From positions 18,464 to 82,463 of the forward strand of contig JADJOY010000012.1 in the NCBI GenBank assembly GCA_016713535.1: a stretch of 64,000 bases of DNA, in the 5' to 3' direction. Below, piece by piece: positions 59,577 through 64,000 of this stretch. The position numbers were made by a program, and so were the translations under genes. A model generated the notes under the pieces. It saw nothing but the letters and a program-made list of their open reading frames with translations. It was not told where the DNA came from and made no database searches. Within the stretch, counting starts at the first letter, position 1; the number at the start of each line of letters is the position of its first letter. This stretch comes from Deltaproteobacteria bacterium. Its GTDB lineage: Bacteria; JADJOY01.

Positions 59577-61217
59577 ATGCGCCCGATCACCGATGTGGCC
59601 GCCGAGCTCGGGCTCACGCCCGACGACCTGGTGCTCCACGGGCCGTGGATGGCGAAGGTGCGGCTCGGCGCGGTGCGCGCGCTCGCGGCGCGCGGCGCTG
59701 CGGGCCGGATCGTGCTGGTGTCGGCGATCAACCCGACACCCTTCGGCGAGGGCAAGACCACCGTCGCGATCGGTCTCGCGCAAGGGATGCGGCGGCTCGG
59801 CAACCGCGTGGCGCTCGCGCTCCGCGAGCCGTCCCTCGGCCCGGTGTTCGGGATCAAGGGCGGCGGGACCGGCGGCGGGCGATCGACCGTCGAGCCCTCG
59901 CAGCGCATCAACCTCCACTTCACCGGTGACCTGCACGCGGTGACCGCGGCGCACAACCTGCTCGCCGCGATGATCGACAACGCCGTCAACTTCCGCGCCG
60001 AGATCGACCTCGAGCACCGTCAGGTGCTGTGGCGGCGCGTCCTCGACATGAACGACCGCTTCCTGAGGCGCACGGTGATCGGCCTCGGCGGACGCGCCCA
60101 CGGCGTGCCGCGCGAGGACGGCTTCGACATCACCGCGGCCTCGGAGGTGATGGCCATCCTGTGCCTGGCGCGCGACGTCGCCGACTTGAAGGCGCGCCTC
60201 GCGCGGATCCTGGTGGGCTTCGATCGCGGCGGCGCGGCGGTGAGCGCGGGCCGGCTCGGCGCCTCGGGCGCGATGGCGGCGCTGCTCGCCGACGCGGTGC
60301 TGCCCAACCTGGTGCAGTCCGCCGAGGGCGTGCCGGCGCTCGTCCACGGCGGGCCGTTCGGCAACATCGCGCACGGCTGCAACAGCGTGATCGCCACGCG
60401 CACCGCCGCGGCGGCCGCGGACTACGTGGTCACCGAGGCGGGTTTCGGCTTCGACCTCGGCGCCGAGAAGTTCTTCGACATCAAGTGTCGCGCCGCGGGG
60501 GTCTGGCCGCGGGCCGTGGTGCTGGTGGTTACGACGCGCGCGCTCAAGCGCCACGGCGGCGACCGCGAAGCGAAGAGCGGGGGCGCGGAGGGGGTTGCCG
60601 CGATCGAGCGCGGCCTCGCCAACCTCGATCGTCACGTCGCGAGCGTGCGCGCGTTCGGCTTCGAGCCGGTGATCGCGATCAACCGCTTTGCCAGCGACGC
60701 CGAGGACGAGCTCGCCACCATCGAGCGCGCGTGCACGGAGCGCGGCCTGCGCGTGGCGCGCGCGGCGCCGTTCGACGGCGGTGGCGAAGGCTGCGAGGTG
60801 CTCGCGGCGCGGGTGGTGGAGGCGTGCGCCGCGCCCGCCGCTCTGCCGCGTTTCCTCTACGCGCTCGAGGACGACCCGCTCGACAAGATCGCCGCGGTGG
60901 CGCGCACCATCTACGGCGCCGCCGACGTGAGCCTGAGCCGCACCGCCACCAACGACCTCGCCCGCGCCCGCGACCTCGGCTACGGCGGGCTGCCGATCTG
61001 CATCGCCAAGACCCAGAGTTCGCTCACCGACGACCCCACGCGGGTGGGCGGCCCGAGCGGTTTCACGCTCCACGTCGAGCAAGTGCGCATCGCCGCCGGC
61101 GCCGGCTACCTGCTGCCCCTCACCGGCGAGATCGTCACCATGCCCGGCCTACCCAAACGCCCTCACGCCCTCGACGTCGACCTTACCGAAGACGGGGAGA
61201 TCGTGGGCATCTCGTAG
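59577..61217 (+). CDS. fhs: formate-tetrahydrofolate ligase
   Basis: The enzyme makes 10-formyl-THF from formate, ATP and THF, feeding one-carbon metabolism and purine synthesis. The 546-residue length fits the family (about 550-560). Motifs include the ATP-binding P-loop-like NPTPFGEGKTT, REPSLGPVFGIKGGGTGGG, FTGDLHAVTAAHNLL, and VTEAGFGFDLGAEKFFDIKCR. It is cytoplasmic. No other one-carbon genes lie next to it. The start is ATG at 59577, directly after the composite repeats. An IS21 element follows about 90 bp after the stop. Confidence 0.97.
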   Translation: MRPITDVAAELGLTPDDLVLHGPWMAKVRLGAVRALAARGAAGRIVLVSAINPTPFGEGKTTVAIGLAQGMRRLGNRVALALREPSLGPVFGIKGGGTGGGRSTVEPSQRINLHFTGDLHAVTAAHNLLAAMIDNAVNFRAEIDLEHRQVLWRRVLDMNDRFLRRTVIGLGGRAHGVPREDGFDITAASEVMAILCLARDVADLKARLARILVGFDRGGAAVSAGRLGASGAMAALLADAVLPNLVQSAEGVPALVHGGPFGNIAHGCNSVIATRTAAAAADYVVTEAGFGFDLGAEKFFDIKCRAAGVWPRAVVLVVTTRALKRHGGDREAKSGGAEGVAAIERGLANLDRHVASVRAFGFEPVIAINRFASDAEDELATIERACTERGLRVARAAPFDGGGEGCEVLAARVVEACAAPAALPRFLYALEDDPLDKIAAVARTIYGAADVSLSRTATNDLARARDLGYGGLPICIAKTQSSLTDDPTRVGGPSGFTLHVEQVRIAAGAGYLLPLTGEIVTMPGLPKRPHALDVDLTEDGEIVGIS

Positions 61218-61269
61218 CGCGATCGATCCGCGCTGCCGCGATGCGGGACGCCCCCGTGACGTCATCATG

Positions 61270-61296
61270 GGCGTGTAGGCGCGGCCGCAAGGCCGC
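61270..61296 (+). repeat. TGTAGG-type palindrome next to the IS element
   Basis: TGTAGGCGCGGCCG leads, through AA, into GGCCGC. It resembles the TGTAGGGGC hairpins at 43.8-44.1 kb and lies just before the left end of the IS21-family element. Confidence 0.45.
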
Positions 61297-61336
61297 ACGC
61301 GATCGTGTCGTAGTCCGGGGTAAGGAAACGGGTGTG

Positions 61337-61402
61337 GTTCGCCCAAGGGGAACGCACCCGGTTCGGCCAAGGGGAACGGCGCTGGCTCGGCCAAAGGGAA
61401 CG
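61337..61402 (+). repeat. left-end transposase-binding repeats, 24-bp period
   Basis: Three 18-bp copies (two with CCAAGGGGAACG, one CCAAAGGGAACG) are spaced every 24 bp. Multiple terminal repeats are typical of IS21 ends and are the presumed IstA-binding sites. Confidence 0.8.
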
Positions 61403-61538
61403 CGGTCAGTCCCGCCGATTGCCCCGGTCCCCCCCATAGCGACCCACGCCAACACGTAGTCCCCGGCGGCCGTCCTGCCGGGCGCCGGGTTCCTCGATGG
61501 AATCCTCCGGGCGTCTCGCACGCCAGCCGGAGGACTCC

Positions 61539-63140
61539 GTGAGCGCCCTGAGGGCCGACATGTATCGACTGCAAGAGCTGGTGCGGCTGCACCGCATGGG
61601 TACCAAGAGCCGGGACGTGGCCCGGCTGCTGCGCATGAGCCCCAAGACCGAGTTGGGCTACCGCACGGCGCTCACGGCCGCGGGCTTGCTCGCCGGTGAT
61701 CCGGCGGATCTCCCCGATCTCGACATCCTCAAGGTCGCGGTGCTCGAGCAGCGTCCGCCGCGACCGGCGCCGCAGCAGAGGTCGTCGGTCGAGCGCTGGG
61801 CGCACGCCATCCGCGAGATGCGGGCTCGCGGTGCGCAGCCCCGCGCGATCTTCGACCGGCTGCGGCTCGAGGAGCCCGACTTCGCCGGGTCGCTCTCGGC
61901 GATCAAACGGTTCTGCGCCCGCCTCGACCACGAGCAGGGCGTGCAAGCCGACGACGTCGTGATCCCCGTCGAGACCGGACCCGGTGAGATCGCGCAGGTC
62001 GACTTCGGCTACGTCGGCAAGCTCTACGATCCCCGCGAGGGCGTGCTGCGCAAGGCGTGGGTGTTCGTCATGGTGCTCGGCTACAGCCGGCATCTGTTCG
62101 CTCGCGTCGTATTCGATCAGCGCGTCGAGACCTGGCTCGCGCTGCACCAGGAGGCGTTTCGCTGGTTCGGCGCAGTGCCGCAGGTCCTCGTCCCCGACAA
62201 CCTCAAGGCCGCCGTGGTGCGCGCCGCGTTCGCGATCGACGGCGCCGCGTCGCTCAACCGCAGCTACCGCGAGCTCGCCCGGCACTACGGCTTCAAGGTC
62301 GATCCCACGCCGATCTACGCGCCGGAGAAGAAGGGCAAGGTCGAGTCCGCCGTCCGCTACGTGAAGCGCAGCTTCTTTCGTCCCCGCGACTTGGCCGACG
62401 TCGACGTCGCCAACCGCGAGCTCGATCGGTGGGTCCGAGAGATCGCGGGGCTGCGTCACCACGGCACCACGGGGCGCAAACCCCGTGAGGTCTTCGAGCA
62501 AGCGGAGGCGCAGCACCTCCTGCCGCTGCCGGGCGTTCCGTTCGAGACGGTGATGTGGAAAGAGGCCACGGTCCACACCGACAGCCACGTCTCGTTCGAG
62601 AAGCGCCTCTACTCGGTGCCGTGGAGGCTCATCGGCAAGACGGTCTGGATCCGTGCCACGCCGGCCACGGTCACGATCTACGCCGACGACACACGAGTCG
62701 CGACCCACGACCGCCGCGGCACCGAGGTCCGCAGCACGCTCGATCATCACCTGCCCGAGCACCGCGGCGAGCTACGCCATCGAAGCCGCAGCTTCTGGGA
62801 GCAGCGCGCGGACGGGCTCGGCGACGAGGTCGGCGCCTTCATCCGCGAGGTGTTCGACGCCGACGAGGTGCTGACCCAGCTCCGCACCGTCCAGGCGATG
62901 GTGCGCCACCTCCAGCAGTTCCCCGTCGAGCGTGCCCGCGCCGCGTGTGCGCGGGCTCGCTTCTACGGCAACCACACCTACGGCGGGCTCAAGCGAATCC
63001 TGGCGCACGGGCTCGATCTCGAGCCGCTGCCCACAGCGGTCGTGCCCGCCCGCGGCGTCCTCGAATCCCCTCGCTACGCCCGATCCGCCCAACAGCTTCT
63101 CGACCTACAACCACCGGAGGTCCCCGATGAGTGCCACTAA
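61539..63140 (+). CDS. istA: IS21-family transposase IstA
   Basis: The protein has an N-terminal helix-turn-helix (MGTKSRDVARLLRMSPKTELGY), then an rve-type DDE integrase core: AQVDFGYVGKLYD with the first Asp, VPDNLKAAVV with the second Asp region, and YAPEKKGKVESAVRYVK with the Glu. A beta-barrel region carries SVPWRLIGKTVWIRA. The DDE residues are in place, so it looks active. GTG at 61539 has GGAGGACTCC upstream; an ATG at 61497 in the same frame lacks a ribosome site. It ends 14 bp inside istB. Confidence 0.93.
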   Translation: MSALRADMYRLQELVRLHRMGTKSRDVARLLRMSPKTELGYRTALTAAGLLAGDPADLPDLDILKVAVLEQRPPRPAPQQRSSVERWAHAIREMRARGAQPRAIFDRLRLEEPDFAGSLSAIKRFCARLDHEQGVQADDVVIPVETGPGEIAQVDFGYVGKLYDPREGVLRKAWVFVMVLGYSRHLFARVVFDQRVETWLALHQEAFRWFGAVPQVLVPDNLKAAVVRAAFAIDGAASLNRSYRELARHYGFKVDPTPIYAPEKKGKVESAVRYVKRSFFRPRDLADVDVANRELDRWVREIAGLRHHGTTGRKPREVFEQAEAQHLLPLPGVPFETVMWKEATVHTDSHVSFEKRLYSVPWRLIGKTVWIRATPATVTIYADDTRVATHDRRGTEVRSTLDHHLPEHRGELRHRSRSFWEQRADGLGDEVGAFIREVFDADEVLTQLRTVQAMVRHLQQFPVERARAACARARFYGNHTYGGLKRILAHGLDLEPLPTAVVPARGVLESPRYARSAQQLLDLQPPEVPDECH

Positions 63141-63903
63141 CGATCTCGTTCCGATCCTCAAGAAGCTGCGCCTCTCCGGCGTGCTCCAGAGCCTCGACGT
63201 GCGGACTCGACAGGCCGTCGATGAGGAGATCGCGCACGTCGAGTTTCTCTACCGCCTGCTCGTCGACGAGGTCGAGCGCCGCGAGGCGAAGCAGCTCGGA
63301 GTCCGTCTCAGCCGCGCCAGCTTCGAGCACGCCAAGACGATCGAGGACTTTGATTTTGCGTTCAACCCCAAGATCCCGCGCGCCAAGATCCTCGATCTCG
63401 CCACCTGCGCGTTCGTGGAGCGGCGTCAGAACGTGCTCCTCGTCGGCCCCTCGGGCACGGGGAAGAGCCACATCGCGCAGGCACTCGGTCACCGTGCCTG
63501 CCGCGCTGGCTACGCCGCGCTCTACACGGCGGCCGACGCGATGTTTCAGCAGCTCCGCGCCGCACGGGCCGACCAGACCTACGAGAAGCGGCTGCTGCGC
63601 TTCACCAGTCCCGAGGTGCTGATCGTCGACGATCTCGGGCTCACGCCGCTGCGCCAGGACGAGCCTCTCGACCTGCACGCCATCATCCGCCGGCGTCACC
63701 AGCGCGGGTCGTTGATCGTCACCTCGAACCGCGCGATCGAGGAGTGGTACCCGCTCTTCGGCGATGCGCTGCTCGCCAGTGCCGCCATGGACCGGCTCCT
63801 CGACGGCGCCCACGTCCTCGAGATGCAGGGCGACTCGTACCGCAACCCGCCCAAGAAGCGCGGCCGTGGCGCCGCCGCGACTGCCGCTGGGCCGGAGAAC
63901 TGA
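63127..63903 (+). CDS. istB: IS21-family helper ATPase IstB
   Basis: The 258-residue AAA+ protein assists IstA in target selection. Walker A is GPSGTGKSH, Walker B is VLIVDDLGL, and sensor/arginine motifs follow (IVTSNRAIEEW; LLDGAHVLEMQGDSYR). It is full length. The start is ATG at 63127 with a GGAGG site and a 14-bp overlap with istA. The Arg-rich C-terminal tail and the IS right-end repeats follow. Confidence 0.96.
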   Translation: MSATNDLVPILKKLRLSGVLQSLDVRTRQAVDEEIAHVEFLYRLLVDEVERREAKQLGVRLSRASFEHAKTIEDFDFAFNPKIPRAKILDLATCAFVERRQNVLLVGPSGTGKSHIAQALGHRACRAGYAALYTAADAMFQQLRAARADQTYEKRLLRFTSPEVLIVDDLGLTPLRQDEPLDLHAIIRRRHQRGSLIVTSNRAIEEWYPLFGDALLASAAMDRLLDGAHVLEMQGDSYRNPPKKRGRGAAATAAGPEN

Positions 63904-63913
63904 CCGTGCTCGG

Positions 63914-64000
63914 CGTTCCCTTTGGCCGAACCAGCGTCGTCCTGCCGACGACCCAAGTCATCGCGACGCAGGCACGCTCGAACCGCGTTCCCTTTGGCCG
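63914..64000 (-). repeat. right-end transposase-binding repeats
   Basis: CGTTCCCTTTGGCCGAAC at 63914-63931 and its partial copy at 63986-64000 are the inverse of the left-end repeats. Their 72-bp spacing is three times the left-end 24-bp period. The window ends inside the second copy. Confidence 0.75.

Larger units (their letters stand above)
61306..64000 (+). mobile_element. IS21-family insertion sequence (right end reaches the window edge)
   Basis: The element carries istA and istB in the standard order with a 14-bp overlap. At the left there are three 18-bp repeats of the type GTTCGGCCAAGGGGAACG at 61337-61354, 61361-61378 and 61385-61402, exactly 24 bp apart. At the right the inverse occurs at 63914-63931 and 63986-64000, 72 bp (3 x 24) apart. 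The left boundary near 61306 is approximate and the last bases are outside the window. No gene is interrupted inside the window. Confidence 0.9.

Noticed and set aside
61337-61402. 24-bp periodic repeats as an iteron-type replication origin
   Set aside because: They have inverted counterparts at the right end and flank istA/istB, so they are transposon ends.
1-64000. tRNA or rRNA genes
   Set aside because: No cloverleaf with CCA-adjacent acceptor stem and TTCRA loop, and no rRNA-like block, was recognised by eye; a covariance search would be needed to exclude them fully.

Overview
The window is about 64 kb of very GC-rich bacterial chromosome. Several things point to a predatory or soil deltaproteobacterium in the broad sense (Myxococcota- or Binatota-like): an FG-GAP/MopE-repeat surface protein with an Arg-rich C-terminal sorting tail, a DUF1554 (LenA-like) protein, a dockerin-like tail, many lipoproteins, a YVTN/di-haem cytochrome protein, a flagellin and an F420-type nitroreductase. 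No rRNA or tRNA was seen, so this placement is inference.

Layout. 0-6.3 kb: two large surface-type proteins, one with VWA domains (5' end outside the window) and one transglutaminase-like with a frameshift. 6.4-10.6 kb: a GDPD lipoprotein, then a minus-strand pair: an acyltransferase-methyltransferase ORF and a YeiH sulfate/sulfite exporter fused to a cysteine-dioxygenase-like cupin. 10.8-13.7 kb: an SDR-START fusion and an ArsR regulator, both preceded by the same 34-bp operator-like site, then a TetR regulator. 14.2-25.5 kb: envelope proteins, a GH-A lipoprotein, the DUF1554 protein, an ankyrin/DUF/HAD operon, an orphan flagellin with a sigma-28-like promoter, a DUF6544 protein and a trimeric-adhesin-head-like repeat protein. 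25.5-34.4 kb: NAD-binding protein, FtsX/MacB permease, FKBP, EEP hydrolase, BaiN flavoprotein, DUF218 and SGNH proteins. 35-40.7 kb: a secreted phosphoesterase and the FG-GAP/MopE protein. 40.7-48.1 kb: small enzymes, an epimerase/CPBP operon and a penicillin-acylase-type lipoprotein. 48.3-53.5 kb: a tripartite ABC efflux operon (TetR, DevC-like permease, ATPase, adaptor, TolC-like) whose first two genes are broken by single-base changes in G-runs. 53.5-61.2 kb: di-haem cytochrome, ferritin-like protein, enoyl-CoA hydratase, VOC protein, MAPEG protein and formate-THF ligase. 61.3-64 kb: an IS21-family element running to the window edge.

The most unusual non-coding signal is a dispersed set of more than 30 intergenic palindromes built on one plan: a TGGAGGG (or TGTAGGGGC) anchor followed by a short hairpin. 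Stem sequences differ between copies while pairing is kept, and several loops are identical (CTTCGT). They occur singly or in ordered composites, most densely at 34.4-35.0, 43.8-44.1 and 57.6-59.5 kb, and were not found inside confident genes.

Two kinds of gene anomaly recur: long in-frame fusions (YeiH-dioxygenase, SDR-START, acyltransferase-methyltransferase) and single-base indels in C or G homopolymers (near 5395, 48468, 49274 and 49973). The indels may be assembly errors and should be checked first.
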